Both the position numbers and the translations under genes were made by a program. The notes under the pieces are model-generated. The model worked only from the letters and a program-made list of their open reading frames with translations. It ran no database searches and was not told the DNA's origin. From Thalassolituus hydrocarboniclasticus (lineage in GTDB: Bacteria; Pseudomonadota; Gammaproteobacteria; Pseudomonadales; Oceanobacteraceae), in assembly GCF_025345565.1 (NCBI RefSeq), contig NZ_CP054475.1:1011501-1075500 (forward strand): 64,000 nt of DNA, read 5' to 3'. Each line of letters opens with the position of its first letter. The stretch's first letter is position 1. Shown here one piece after another: positions 1-8,990 of the stretch.

Positions 1-63
1 GGCAATATGACGGCCGATAAAATTATCGCGTTGTTCCAGATCTTTAAGAGACAGTGTGGTCAT
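1..63 (-). CDS. gcvP: Glycine dehydrogenase (decarboxylating), N-terminal fragment
   Basis: Only the first 21 codons are inside the window; the gene runs off the left edge. The reading starts MTTLSLKDLEQRDNFIGRHI, which is the typical start of the P-protein (KDLEQ..FI.RHIG). The P-protein is the PLP enzyme that decarboxylates glycine and passes the aminomethyl group to lipoyl-GcvH. It follows gcvT and gcvH on the same strand, which supports the call. The start ATG (61-63) has a GGGAG-like ribosome site just upstream. The rest of the protein cannot be judged. Confidence 0.85.
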   Translation of the reverse strand, partial: MTTLSLKDLEQRDNFIGRHIA

Positions 64-135
64 GGGAGAACTCAAAAAAGTTAAAACGGATGCGCTTGGT
101 GAGAACCTGCCGCTGGCGGTGTTAACGGCAGTCCG

Positions 136-154
136 CCTGCGGCCGGGCCGCAGG
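136..154 (-). repeat. Intercistronic hairpin between gcvH and gcvP
   Basis: CCTGCGGC (136-143) and GCCGCAGG (147-154) form a perfect 8-bp GC-rich stem with a 3-nt loop. No T-run follows on the minus strand, so it is more likely an mRNA stability or partial read-through element between gcvH and gcvP than a full terminator. Confidence 0.5.
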
Positions 155-168
155 TGGACAGAAGCGTC

Positions 169-552
169 TTATTCGCAGGCGGCTGCGTAGGCTTCGGCGT
201 CGAGCAGGTTGTTCAGGTCGTCGGCGTTAGCCAGTTCCATTTTGAAGAACCAGGCATTGCCGTACGGATCTTCGTTGGCCATTTCCGGTGCATCAACCAG
301 CGCGTCGTTCACGGCGATGATTTTACCGGCCAGTGGCGCGTAGATGTCGGACGCGGCTTTTACCGATTCAACCACGGCGATGTCCTGCTCGGCTTCCACT
401 TCGGCGCCGACTTCCGGCAGTTCAACGAATACCACATCACCCAGCTGAGCCTGGGCAAAATCGGTAATACCGATGGTTACGGTGCCGTCGGCTTCGAGAC
501 GGATCCACTCATGGGAAGTCACGTATTTCAGTTCGGCTGGGATATTGCTCAT
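169..552 (-). CDS. gcvH: Glycine cleavage system H protein
   Basis: This 127-residue lipoyl carrier shuttles the methylamine group between GcvP and GcvT. The sequence has the H-protein start ([16 protein letters not shown]), the [13 protein letters not shown] segment, and the lipoylation motif [14 protein letters not shown] with the modified Lys in ESVKAA. A longer reading from a GTG at 564 is possible, but the ATG at 552 has GGAG (559-562) at ideal spacing, so I place the start there. It lies between gcvT and gcvP, probably in one operon. Confidence 0.97.
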   Translation of the reverse strand: MSNIPAELKYVTSHEWIRLEADGTVTIGITDFAQAQLGDVVFVELPEVGAEVEAEQDIAVVESVKAASDIYAPLAGKIIAVNDALVDAPEMANEDPYGNAWFFKMELANADDLNNLLDAEAYAAACE

Positions 553-601
553 GTTGATCTCCACTCAAAAATAAAAAGCGTAAAACGAATTCGTTAAGGA
601 A

Positions 602-1696
602 TCAGAACTGCTGCTTGCCGTTACGGACGAAAGGCAGCTTAACCACGCGTGCGGGCACTAATTTACCACGCATTTCCACCAGACACTTGTCTGCGGTGCC
701 AACCGGTACACGCGCCATGGCAATAGAATACTCCAGGCTTGGGGAGAAGGTGCCGGAGGTGATTTCACCCTCACCAACGCCTTCAACCACAACCTTCTGG
801 TGCGAACGCATTACACCGCGCTCTTCCAGTACCAGGCCAACCTGCTTCAGCGCCTGCTGTGGGTTGGCTGCGCGCTCAGCTTTTTCGGCTTCCAGTGCGG
901 CACGGCCGATAAAATCACGCTCTGCTGGTTCCCAGGCAATGGTCCAGCCCATGCCGGCCTGCAGTGGCGAAATGCTTTCGTCCATATCGTTGCCGTACAG
1001 ATTCATACCGGCTTCCAGACGCAGGGTGTCACGTGCGCCCAGACCGGCCGGAGCAACACCGGCATCCAGCAGCTGCTGCCAGAATGCCGCTACTTCGGCT
1101 TCCGGCACCATAATTTCCAGACCGTCTTCACCGGTGTAACCGGTGCGCGCGTAGAACCATTCGCCTTTGCCTTTACCCTGAAAAATCATCAGGCTGTCGA
1201 TCAGTTCGGCGGCTTCCGGTTTAACCTGTTTTACCAGCTCAATGGCTTTCGGCCCCTGGATGGCGACCATCGCCAGCTCAGGACGTTCGGTGAGGCTGAC
1301 TTCAAAGCCTTTGCTCTGACGTGACATCCACTCCAGATCCTTTTCGCGGGTGGAGCAGTTCACCACGGTGCGGTACCAGCCATCCATTTTGTAGACGATT
1401 AAGTCGTCGATCACGCCGCCTTCGTTATTCAGCATGCCGGAGTACAGGGCTTTGCCGCTTTCTTTCAGCTTGGCGACATCGTTGGCCAGCAGTTTCTGCA
1501 GATAGGCGGTGGCATCCGGGCCGCGCACATCAACGATGGTCATATGCGATACGTCGAACATACCGGCCTGCTCGCGCACAGCTTTGTGTTCCTGAATCTG
1601 CGAGCCGTAATGGATGGGCATATCCCAGCCGCCAAAGTCGACGATTTTGCCGTTGGCTTCGAGGTGCTTGGCGTACAGAGCGGTTTGCTTGGCCAT
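602..1696 (-). CDS. gcvT: Aminomethyltransferase, glycine cleavage T protein
   Basis: The 364-residue T-protein releases ammonia from aminomethyl-GcvH and forms 5,10-methylene-tetrahydrofolate. Family signs are the N-terminal [20 protein letters not shown], the folate-site block [10 protein letters not shown], and [18 protein letters not shown] near residue 220-235. Length is normal. It is the first gene of the gcvTHP set, about 50 bases upstream of gcvH. A -10-like TATACT lies about 140 bases upstream. I looked for a glycine riboswitch ahead of the gene and did not see the conserved core. Confidence 0.97.
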   Translation of the reverse strand: MAKQTALYAKHLEANGKIVDFGGWDMPIHYGSQIQEHKAVREQAGMFDVSHMTIVDVRGPDATAYLQKLLANDVAKLKESGKALYSGMLNNEGGVIDDLIVYKMDGWYRTVVNCSTREKDLEWMSRQSKGFEVSLTERPELAMVAIQGPKAIELVKQVKPEAAELIDSLMIFQGKGKGEWFYARTGYTGEDGLEIMVPEAEVAAFWQQLLDAGVAPAGLGARDTLRLEAGMNLYGNDMDESISPLQAGMGWTIAWEPAERDFIGRAALEAEKAERAANPQQALKQVGLVLEERGVMRSHQKVVVEGVGEGEITSGTFSPSLEYSIAMARVPVGTADKCLVEMRGKLVPARVVKLPFVRNGKQQF

Positions 1697-1832
1697 GTTA
1701 TGTCCTGCTGTAGTCAGTCGTGATGTGATCGTTTGCTGTCTTTATTCTGTTCCGCCAGTGTTGTCGCGGCGGGTGCTTTGTCTGCCCTGAGGGCGGACGA
1801 ATGCTTTGTTTCAGATCGTAAAAAAGGGCGGC

Positions 1833-1859
1833 AGTATAGCGCCTAAAACGGACTTAGGC
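1833..1859 (-). promoter_or_regulatory. Possible gcvT promoter -10 with small inverted repeat
   Basis: On the minus strand TATACT (1833-1838) is a good -10, but no convincing -35 is found at 16-18 bases. The overlapping inverted repeat GCCTAA (1841-1846) / TTAGGC (1854-1859) could be an operator. The remaining sequence from 1697 to 1972 shows no gene or known RNA motif. Confidence 0.3.
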
Positions 1860-1972
1860 ACCCTCCAATCTGTAAATAGCTGGACTATGGTTCCATTTTG
1901 TGAATATTGGCCTGTTTCAGCCTGCGGGCCGCATGGACGCTGGGGTGGTGCTGTTGCCTTAAATGGTGGAAA

Positions 1973-1990
1973 TCTGACTGTTCAGTCAGA
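1973..1990. repeat. Perfect palindrome at the end of the TetR gene
   Basis: TCTGACTGTTCAGTCAGA is an 18-base perfect palindrome, with TGACTG half sites like those of many TetR operators. It covers the stop codon of the neighbouring TetR gene. It could be an operator, or a weak stem-loop end of that transcript; no T-run is present on either side to make a classic terminator. Confidence 0.45.
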
Positions 1991-2650
1991 AAAAGGTATG
2001 GTTTGAGGCTGAGTACTGATGGCCCGCAGAGTCAGCTGTAAGTGCGTGCGCAGCATGTCGTCAAAGCCCAGCGGTTGTTCTTTGCGGGCGAATACGCCGT
2101 CGATGGTCAGCAGGGCAAAGCCGTGAATCGACGACCAGCAGTTATTGGCCAGAATCATCGGTTCTGTGGGCAGGAATTCGCCGCGCTGCGCCCCTTCCGC
2201 CATCAGCTGCAATAACACATTAAAGGCGCTGTGTGCTGAGGTGCGTAATTGCGGATATTGTTCACGGTTGGTGATGCTGCTGCCGAAAATAAGACGGTAC
2301 TTTTCCGGATTGGCGATGGCGTAACGCAGGTAAGCTTCGCCGGCGCGCAGCAGGTTGTCGGCACAGCTGAGTGAAGGCTCAATGCAGGCACTGGTGACGA
2401 CGCTGAGTTCATCGAAGGTCTGGCGTGCCAGTTCAACCAGCAGGCCGTTCTTGTCGTCAAAGTGGCGGTAGGGAGCGGTCTGGGATACGCCGACTACCCG
2501 TGCCAGGGCGCGCAGACTGAGATTTTCGGCGCCCTGTTCACGGATGCTGTCGACCGCTGCGTTCAGCAAAGCCTCACGCAGATTACCGTGGTGGTAGCTG
2601 GTGGTAGCGTTGTTCTGGTTTGAGGCGACGCTGGTCATCGGCAGATCCAT
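1982..2650 (-). CDS. TetR/AcrR family regulator with WHG-type C-terminal domain
   Basis: This 222-residue protein has the TetR helix-turn-helix at about residues 20-70 (NLREALLNAAVDSIREQGAE, then LSLRALARVVGVSQTAPYRHF). The C-terminal part contains NCWSSIHGFALLTIDGVF, matching the WHG-type ligand domain. It lies 32 bases downstream of the AraC gene on the same strand, so the two are probably cotranscribed, opposite the RND efflux operon. It may repress that operon by binding the palindrome at its promoter; this is inferred from position only. Confidence 0.88.
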   Translation of the reverse strand: MDLPMTSVASNQNNATTSYHHGNLREALLNAAVDSIREQGAENLSLRALARVVGVSQTAPYRHFDDKNGLLVELARQTFDELSVVTSACIEPSLSCADNLLRAGEAYLRYAIANPEKYRLIFGSSITNREQYPQLRTSAHSAFNVLLQLMAEGAQRGEFLPTEPMILANNCWSSIHGFALLTIDGVFARKEQPLGFDDMLRTHLQLTLRAISTQPQTIPFSD

Positions 2651-2682
2651 AAAAGATTCCCGCTATTCAAACCAGTTACGCC

Positions 2683-3699
2683 TTAAGCGTCAACTTCACT
2701 CAGCTGTTTATTCACCTGTGGCACGCTATTGGCGGAGCTGTCTTTCTGCACCTGATACATCTGGCTGGGAGACGAGCCGCACCATTTTTTAAACGCTTTG
2801 GAAAAGTTGGCAACACTGGAATAACCCAGCTCAGCGGACAGTTGGGTAACGTTATAAACCCGTCGTTGCAGCCAGTCGCGGGCCTGAATCAGGCGCAGCT
2901 CGGACAGCAGTTTCTGGTAGTGTGTGCCGCAGTCCTGCAGGCGCCGTTTGCAGGTCCGTTCGCTCAGTCCCAGCGCCCGTGACAATTGCTCCAGTGATGG
3001 CGGTTCCGGCAGTTCAGAGCGCAGCAGATTGGCCGCTTTACTGGTGATCAGCAGACTTGGGTGCGGAGGCTGTTCGCGTTCTAACTGCGGCTGCTGACGT
3101 GGATCGGCAGCACTGTGCAGCAGACGACAAGGCAGCTGTATCGCCAGATAAGGTGCATCACCATAAATGCTCAGCGGCGCATAGGCAGCATAGCGCTGTG
3201 GCTGCTCAATACTTTGTGGCAGATGCAGCTGAATTTCGTGCTGCGCGGTGGAGATAAATGGCAAACAGGTGGCGTGCAGCCAGGCAACCAGCACATCCAG
3301 CGCCTGCGCCGGAGGCTGACCGCCCAGCGCGGTATGTACGCGCCAGTGCAGCTCAATATGGCAGGTTTCGCCATCGTTATGCTGTTGCAGGGTAAACAGC
3401 TGGGTCAGCAGGTTATCTTCACGCAGCTGCATACAAGCCTGCGCCAGAGTGTCAAACGGCGCTTTCTGGTGCAGCGCCAGTGCCAGACCGTAATCGAGTG
3501 CCAGATTTTCCTGCGGCAGCTGTTCCTGTGCCCAGTCGAGCAGTCTGAGGATCTGGCTGACCGCAATGCGGCTGCGGCTGTTGAACAATGCATCGGCCGG
3601 CAAATCCATTGGCGGCAGTTGCTGATTTTTAATGCCTTTGCTGGCCAACAGGCGCAGCAAAATATGCAGTGAGTTAGCAGTACAGTTTAAAGGGCCCAT
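2683..3699 (-). CDS. AraC family transcriptional regulator
   Basis: The 338-residue protein has an N-terminal arabinose-binding-type regulator domain (about residues 20-200, the layout of OruR/ArgR-like and virulence AraC proteins). The C-terminal AraC double HTH spans about 225-320, with LEQLSRALGLSERTCKRRLQ and the final signature LSAELGYSSVANFSKAFKKW. The start ATG has no clear ribosome site. It is divergent from the RND genes across a 259-base promoter region, so control of that pump is plausible. The ligand is unknown. Confidence 0.9.
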   Translation of the reverse strand: MGPLNCTANSLHILLRLLASKGIKNQQLPPMDLPADALFNSRSRIAVSQILRLLDWAQEQLPQENLALDYGLALALHQKAPFDTLAQACMQLREDNLLTQLFTLQQHNDGETCHIELHWRVHTALGGQPPAQALDVLVAWLHATCLPFISTAQHEIQLHLPQSIEQPQRYAAYAPLSIYGDAPYLAIQLPCRLLHSAADPRQQPQLEREQPPHPSLLITSKAANLLRSELPEPPSLEQLSRALGLSERTCKRRLQDCGTHYQKLLSELRLIQARDWLQRRVYNVTQLSAELGYSSVANFSKAFKKWCGSSPSQMYQVQKDSSANSVPQVNKQLSEVDA

Positions 3700-3839
3700 G
3701 GTGTGTCTTTTTTTTATGTGGTGAGAGTGCAGAACTGTACGGCAAAACGAGCGTTTAACAATGTGTTATCTGGCAGACATACACCCAGAATTGGCCTGTA
3801 ATCACCCATTTATTATCCGATCAGGACAATGGCTCTGTG

Positions 3840-3886
3840 TTGACGATGCTCACATTGTCGTCATAGTATGTTTTCACTGTAAACAT
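3840..3886 (+). promoter_or_regulatory. Sigma-70 promoter with palindromic operator for the RND operon
   Basis: TTGACG (3840-3845) and TAGTAT (3864-3869) are separated by 18 bases. The inverted repeat ATGTTT (3868-3873) / AAACAT (3881-3886) with a 7-base spacer begins on the -10 and covers the likely start site, which is where a repressor would block initiation. The binding protein is probably the TetR or AraC encoded next door (inference). Confidence 0.6.
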
Positions 3887-3958
3887 GTCGGTGATGTGCA
3901 TCCCCCGACGTGTCTTTCGTGATCAATGGGTCTGCATAATTACAAACAGGAGCGCCCT

Positions 3959-5089
3959 ATGTTTTTTTTGCGTTTATCCGGCGGCTTTGCTGGCCGTTCT
4001 CTCTTTGCCTGTCTCACGTTAATACTGGCAGCTCCGTTGCTGGCACAACCGGCCTTACCGGTCGAAACCGTCAGTGTGCAATGGCAGGAATATGCCCGGC
4101 CGCTGCGTATCAGTGGTGTGCTGGAAAATAAGTCTGAACAGAATCTGGCGTTTAAAATCAACGGCCTGGTACGCCGCGTAGCCGTGGATGAAGGGCAGTG
4201 GGTAAAAGCCGGGCAGGTACTGGCGGCCCTTGATCTGGAAGAAATCGACGCGCAGGTGGCCAAGGCCGAATCGGTGCTGGCTAATGCCGAGCGTAATCTG
4301 GCGCGTTTTCAGTCATTACAGGGGCTGGATGCGTTGTCGGTCGAACAGTTACAGAGCGCCGAAACCCAGGTGGATGTCGCCCGCTCCGATCTGACCGTTG
4401 CGCGTTTTAATCAGCGCCATGCGGTTATCCGTGCACCGGCGGATGGCCGGGTGCTGAAGCGTTCGGTAGAAGCCAATGAAATGGTCAGCAATGGCAAACC
4501 GGTGTTTCTGTTTGCCGCCCGCACCAGTGGCTGGGTGCTGCGTGCCGGCGTGACCGACAAAGACATCGTACGTTTACGTCTGCAGGACCACGCCGAAGTA
4601 ACCTTTGATGCTTATCCGGGGGCAGTATTTCAGGCAGAGCTGAGCGAGCTGGCCGGGCGTGCCGACGCCAGTCAGACCTTTGAGATTGAGTTGCGCGTTA
4701 CCGCTAAACCTGAGCAGCCCTTGCTGGCCGGTTTTGTTGGCCATGCGGTGATTATGCCGGCACAGACCCGCCCGGCAGTGTTGCTGCCGGTCGGCGCCAT
4801 GGTCCGAACCTATAACAAGCATTCCGCAGGTCAGAGCGCCAGTCAGGGAGCACAGGCCGAAGTGGAAGTGTTTGTGGTGCAGAACAACGACGGTGACTAT
4901 CAGGCGCAGCTGCGTCGTTTGCCATTGCTGGCGCTGGATCATGATCAGCTGGTGATTACCGGCGGCCTGCAGGATGGCGAAGACGTGGTGGTGGCCGGTG
5001 CGCCCTATCTGAGTGATGGCCGGGCGGTGATGCCGGTGAACAATGTGGTGGTGGAATCCGCCACGATCGCACCAGACGTTGCCGAATAA
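3959..5089 (+). CDS. RND efflux periplasmic adaptor (membrane fusion protein)
   Basis: This 376-residue adaptor links an inner-membrane RND pump to an outer-membrane channel. It has a hydrophobic signal segment (residues 1-28, ending LLAQPALP), a barrel/lipoyl part (ENKSEQNLAFKINGLVRRVA, then EGQWVKAGQVLAALD), a helical hairpin at about 90-140, and the second lipoyl half VIRAPADGRVLKRSVE. I place the start at the ATG at 3959 because AGGAG (3948-3952) stands 6 bases ahead; an upstream ATG at 3926 lacks one. The pump gene follows 11 bases downstream. Confidence 0.92.
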   Translation: MFFLRLSGGFAGRSLFACLTLILAAPLLAQPALPVETVSVQWQEYARPLRISGVLENKSEQNLAFKINGLVRRVAVDEGQWVKAGQVLAALDLEEIDAQVAKAESVLANAERNLARFQSLQGLDALSVEQLQSAETQVDVARSDLTVARFNQRHAVIRAPADGRVLKRSVEANEMVSNGKPVFLFAARTSGWVLRAGVTDKDIVRLRLQDHAEVTFDAYPGAVFQAELSELAGRADASQTFEIELRVTAKPEQPLLAGFVGHAVIMPAQTRPAVLLPVGAMVRTYNKHSAGQSASQGAQAEVEVFVVQNNDGDYQAQLRRLPLLALDHDQLVITGGLQDGEDVVVAGAPYLSDGRAVMPVNNVVVESATIAPDVAE

Positions 5090-5100
5090 AGGAGCGGGTT

Positions 5101-8100
5101 ATGCAATTACCTCAACTCGCTATCCGCAATCACCAGTTCACCTGGGTGATGTTTTTATTGCTGGTGCTGCTTGGCGTGGTGTCATTTTTTACCATGCCGC
5201 GCTCAGAAGACCCGCAATTCGATTTTTCTGCCGCCGTAATCAAAGTGGTGAATCCGGGCACGACGCCGCTGGATATGGAAAAGCTGGTGGTTGATCCGCT
5301 GGAAGCGGCGCTGAACGAACTGGATGATCTGCGCGAAATTAAAACCAGTCTGGAAGATGGTCTGGCGGTTATCCGCGTGGAATTTTTATACGGTACCGAC
5401 CCGGACGATAAATACGATGATGTGGTTGGCGCTGTATCACAGGTACGCGATCAGCTGCCGGCCAGCATTGTCGATCTGGATATCGACAAAATATCCCCCG
5501 CGGATGTCAGTATTCTGCAATTAGCGCTGGTATCAGAGCAGGCGGATTATCCGGAATTAAAAAAGCACGCCGAAACTCTGGAACAAAAACTGGAGCGGGT
5601 CAGCGGTGTTAAGCGGGTGGATATTGCCGCACTGCCAACACTGGAAGTGCAGATTCAGGTCGACCAGCGCAAGGTAAATGGCCTGGGCATCAGTCTGGAT
5701 GAAATTCAGGCGGCGGTTGCCAGTGCCGCACAGAATTTACCCGGCGGTCACGCCAATGCCGGTGAGCGGCGTTTTACCGTGCGTACCAGTGGCGATTATG
5801 AATCGCTGGATGCTATCGGCGATACCGCCGTGCGCGGTCAGGGCCAGCGTCTGATTTATCTGCGTGATATTGCGCAGATTTCGTTAACCGAAAGTCTGCC
5901 CAGTTACCGTGCGCGTTTAAATGGCGAAAAAGCGGTATTTATTTCTGTGGTGCAGCGTAAAGGCAGCCAGATTTTTCAGGTACGCGAGGGCATTCAGAAG
6001 GTGCTGGATGCCTACACTGATAAGCGTCTGCCACAGCATATTGCGTTAAAAAGCGTCATGGATCAGTCGCTCAGTGTCGAGCGTCAGATCGACGGTTTTT
6101 TTGATAATTTAAATCAGGGCCTGATTCTGGTCGCTGTATTGTCACTGATCGTGCTGGGCCTGCGTCCGGCGCTGGTTGTGGTCGCGGCGATTCCATTATC
6201 GATTTTTATTGCCATTGGCTGGGTCGATTTAGCCGGCTTTGGTCTGCAGCAGATGTCCATCGTCGGTCTGGTGATTGCGCTGGGTTTGCTGGTGGATAAC
6301 GCCATTGTGGTGGTGGAAAACGTTGCCCGTCATTTACGCGATGGCGACAGTCCGACCGAAGCCGCGGTTAAGGGCAGTTCACAGGTCGCCTGGGCGGTGG
6401 CTTCGGGTACGCTGACCACCGTGCTGTCTTTTTTACCCATGTTATTAATGCAGAATGGCTCCGGCACTTTTATGCGCGCTATGCCGGTTACCGTGGTATT
6501 AACCCTGTTTGCATCGTTATTAATTGCCCTGACTTTAACGCCGTTGCTGGCGAGTAAATTAGGTAAAGCTGCAAAAACTACCACCCGTAGCCAGAAAAAA
6601 CTGGAAGCAATCGCCGATGGTTTTTATCTGCGCTGGCTGAACCGCGCGCTGGCCAAACCTAAGCGGGTGCTGGGCATTTCGCTGGCGTTATTAATCGGTT
6701 CGTTGTCGCTGTTTCCGTTAATCGGTGTCAGCCTGTTTCCGAAAGCCGAAAAACCAATGATTCTGGTGAATATTGATATGCCGGAAGGCAGCGGCTTTGA
6801 ACAGACCGAAGCCATGGCGCAACGGGTTGAAGCGCTGGTACGTAAGCAGCCTTTAGTGGTGGATATTGCGCAGAACGTTGGCCGCGGTAATCCGCGGATT
6901 TATTACAACATTATGCCGTCACGGCAGACGGTGAATTTTGCGCAATTATTTGTCACCTTAAGTGCCCATGAACTGGCACAGGTCGAACCTTTGGTTTCCG
7001 CCTTACGTGATGAGTTGAGCCGGATTGCCGGTGCACAGATTACGGTTAAGGAATTTATGCAGGGACCTCCGGTCGAGGCGCCGGTTGAAATCCGCATTAT
7101 GGGTGAAGAACTGAAACAGATTCAGCGGGTATCGCTGGATGTCGCCAGCATTATGGAACAGACCCCGGGCGTCGTTGGTGTGGATAATCCGGTCGGCAAA
7201 TATAAGGTGGATCTGCATGTGCAGATTAATCGCGATAAAGCCGCCATGCTGGGTATTCCGCTCAGCACCATTGACCGTACCATCCGTACCGCACTGGTGG
7301 GTTTACCTATGGGTGTGTACCGCGATGATGACGGTGAAGAATACAATTTAGTGCTGCGTTTATCGGAATATCCGCGTCCGGAACTGGCGACCTTTGACGA
7401 TATTCAGATCACCACCGCGCAGGGAAAACTAGTGCCGCTTTTGCAGGTTGCCAGTCTGGAACTGGAAACCAGCATTGCCCGCTTCCAGCATTTTGATACC
7501 GAGCGTATGGCACGGGTAACCTCGGATGTGTTACCGGGTTTTACCACCGAAGCCGTGACCAACGCCGTGGTTGAACAACTGCAGCAATATGCCTGGCCGG
7601 AAGGTGTGCATTTTACCATCGGCGGTGAGCAGGCCAACCGTAAAGAAGCTTTTGGCGGTATGGCGCGGGCATTAATTCTGGCGGTGTTCGGGATTTTTGC
7701 CGTGCTGGTGCTGCAGTTCCGTTCTTTTGTGCAGCCATTAATTGTTTTTGCCGCCATTCCCTTTGCCTTAATCGGTGCTTTACTGGCGTTGTTTATTACC
7801 GGCTATACCTTCAGTTTTACCGCCTTTATCGGCCTGACCTCGCTGGTGGGGATTGTGGTGAATAACTCCATTATTCTGGTGGATTACGCTAACCAGATGC
7901 GACGCGAAGGCATGGAGCAACTGGCAGCCATTGCTGCTGCTGCGCGAACCCGTTTTGTGCCCATTGTATTAACCACGCTGACCACCATTGGCGGTTTATT
8001 GCCGCTGACCTTATCCGGCTCCAGCATGTGGTCACCGATGGGCTGGGCCATTATCGGTGGCTTGCTGGTTTCGACCCTGCTGACCCTGATAGTAGTGCCG

Positions 8101-8148
8101 GTGCTGTACCGTTTTCTGGGCAAAATGCCGGAGGAGCCTGAGGCTTAA
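5101..8148 (+). CDS. RND family efflux pump, inner-membrane transporter
   Basis: The 1015-residue protein has the RND layout: a first membrane helix at about 12-32, a large periplasmic porter domain, helices at about 340-470, a second porter domain, and helices from about 860. It resembles the HAE1/TriC-like pumps. The proton-relay helix 4 reads GLLVDNAIVVVENV, with D399 matching AcrB D407 but N400 in place of D408. The helix-10 position of AcrB K940 is N921 (VVNNSIILVD). It has a strong ribosome site (AAGGAG) and forms an operon with the adaptor. No outer-membrane channel gene is nearby, so a TolC-like partner must come from elsewhere. The substrate cannot be told. Confidence 0.93.
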   Translation: MQLPQLAIRNHQFTWVMFLLLVLLGVVSFFTMPRSEDPQFDFSAAVIKVVNPGTTPLDMEKLVVDPLEAALNELDDLREIKTSLEDGLAVIRVEFLYGTDPDDKYDDVVGAVSQVRDQLPASIVDLDIDKISPADVSILQLALVSEQADYPELKKHAETLEQKLERVSGVKRVDIAALPTLEVQIQVDQRKVNGLGISLDEIQAAVASAAQNLPGGHANAGERRFTVRTSGDYESLDAIGDTAVRGQGQRLIYLRDIAQISLTESLPSYRARLNGEKAVFISVVQRKGSQIFQVREGIQKVLDAYTDKRLPQHIALKSVMDQSLSVERQIDGFFDNLNQGLILVAVLSLIVLGLRPALVVVAAIPLSIFIAIGWVDLAGFGLQQMSIVGLVIALGLLVDNAIVVVENVARHLRDGDSPTEAAVKGSSQVAWAVASGTLTTVLSFLPMLLMQNGSGTFMRAMPVTVVLTLFASLLIALTLTPLLASKLGKAAKTTTRSQKKLEAIADGFYLRWLNRALAKPKRVLGISLALLIGSLSLFPLIGVSLFPKAEKPMILVNIDMPEGSGFEQTEAMAQRVEALVRKQPLVVDIAQNVGRGNPRIYYNIMPSRQTVNFAQLFVTLSAHELAQVEPLVSALRDELSRIAGAQITVKEFMQGPPVEAPVEIRIMGEELKQIQRVSLDVASIMEQTPGVVGVDNPVGKYKVDLHVQINRDKAAMLGIPLSTIDRTIRTALVGLPMGVYRDDDGEEYNLVLRLSEYPRPELATFDDIQITTAQGKLVPLLQVASLELETSIARFQHFDTERMARVTSDVLPGFTTEAVTNAVVEQLQQYAWPEGVHFTIGGEQANRKEAFGGMARALILAVFGIFAVLVLQFRSFVQPLIVFAAIPFALIGALLALFITGYTFSFTAFIGLTSLVGIVVNNSIILVDYANQMRREGMEQLAAIAAAARTRFVPIVLTTLTTIGGLLPLTLSGSSMWSPMGWAIIGGLLVSTLLTLIVVPVLYRFLGKMPEEPEA

Positions 8149-8175
8149 TTTCCGGGAATTGATGTCGCTGAGTAA

Positions 8176-8210
8176 GGCGGAAACCATTGATTGTGGTTTC
8201 CGCCTTTTTT
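8176..8210 (+). terminator. Rho-independent terminator of the RND operon
   Basis: A perfect 10-bp stem, GGCGGAAACC (8176-8185) / GGTTTCCGCC (8195-8204), is followed by six T. It ends the RND operon. Confidence 0.93.
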
Positions 8211-8306
8211 ATGTCGCTGATCCGGGCTTTTAATTTGCCCGCTTTGCCTCCATATTCAGCCCATCGGTAATTTATGTCCGCAAGGGCGGAATTAAAGGCG
8301 GACATT

Positions 8307-8657
8307 ATGATGCTTGGCTGGATTTTCTTTTTTGCCTGCGTAGCGCTGGCGTATCTTTTCTGGAACCGGCAACAGCAGGCGCGGCTTCTGGCATTGCAGT
8401 CGGTGCGCCGTCACTGTCAGCAGGAAGATGTGCAGCTGCTGGATGATACTCTGGTGCTGGAGCGGATACGCATCCGCCGCATTCCATCTTTGCAGCTGGT
8501 AAAAGGAGAGGGCCGCAGCCAGTCCGGCGGCTGGCGGTTGGTAAGGACTTACCGTTTTGAATTTTCTTCTACCGGCGATGAACGTTATCAGGGCCTGCTG
8601 ACGTTGATTGGCCGGCGGGTGGCAAAGCTGGAATTACAGGCGCATCGTATTCACTGA
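8307..8657 (+). CDS. DUF3301 family membrane-anchored protein
   Basis: The 116-residue protein starts with one membrane helix (MLGWIFFFACVALAYLFW) followed by a basic cytoplasmic part, VRRHCQQEDVQLLDDTLVLE and then RIRIRRIP. This pattern is the DUF3301 family, common in gammaproteobacteria and of unknown function. ATG codons at 8307 and 8310 are both possible starts; GGCGG lies just ahead. An upstream in-frame ATG at 8274 would put charged residues before the helix and is less likely. Confidence 0.8.
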   Translation: MMLGWIFFFACVALAYLFWNRQQQARLLALQSVRRHCQQEDVQLLDDTLVLERIRIRRIPSLQLVKGEGRSQSGGWRLVRTYRFEFSSTGDERYQGLLTLIGRRVAKLELQAHRIH

Positions 8658-8705
8658 GTAGTTGTTAGTGCTGCGCGAAATTTTTGACAGATTGGGAGGG
8701 TAATC

Positions 8706-8939
8706 ATGGTGATTCATCAGGCAGAACAGCAGCGTTTTGTGATTGAGCAGGACGGCCACGAATGTGTGCTGGATTACGTGGTTGAAGGCAAGCAGATTGA
8801 TTTTACCCACACCTATGTGCCTTTCCGTCTGCGCGGTAAAGGTCTGGCTGAAGAGCTGGTAAAAGAAGGGCTGGCCTGGGCAAAGGGTCAGGATTATGAC
8901 ATTCAGGCCAGCTGCTGGTATGTGCGTAAGTTTCTCTGA
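8706..8939 (+). CDS. Short GNAT-like N-acetyltransferase (YjdJ/NATD1-type)
   Basis: This 77-residue protein matches the small acetyltransferase-like family (COG2388 type). It has the central FRLRGKGLAEELVKEGLAWA acetyl-CoA loop and a C-terminal ASCWYVRKFL. GGAGG lies 7 bases before the ATG. Its substrate is unknown. It stands alone between DUF3301 and a convergent glutamine-amidotransferase gene. Confidence 0.85.
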   Translation: MVIHQAEQQRFVIEQDGHECVLDYVVEGKQIDFTHTYVPFRLRGKGLAEELVKEGLAWAKGQDYDIQASCWYVRKFL

Positions 8940-8990
8940 TGGCCGTTCTGGCCAGCAGATATTTTCAGGCTTTTTTAACGGCGAATAAAT

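Noticed and set aside
154-597. Plus-strand open frames opposite gcvH and gcvT
   Set aside because: They are complements of well-conserved minus-strand genes and have no family of their own.
1697-1972. Glycine riboswitch upstream of gcvT
   Set aside because: The conserved aptamer core is not visible on the minus strand; only a -10-like box and a small inverted repeat are there.
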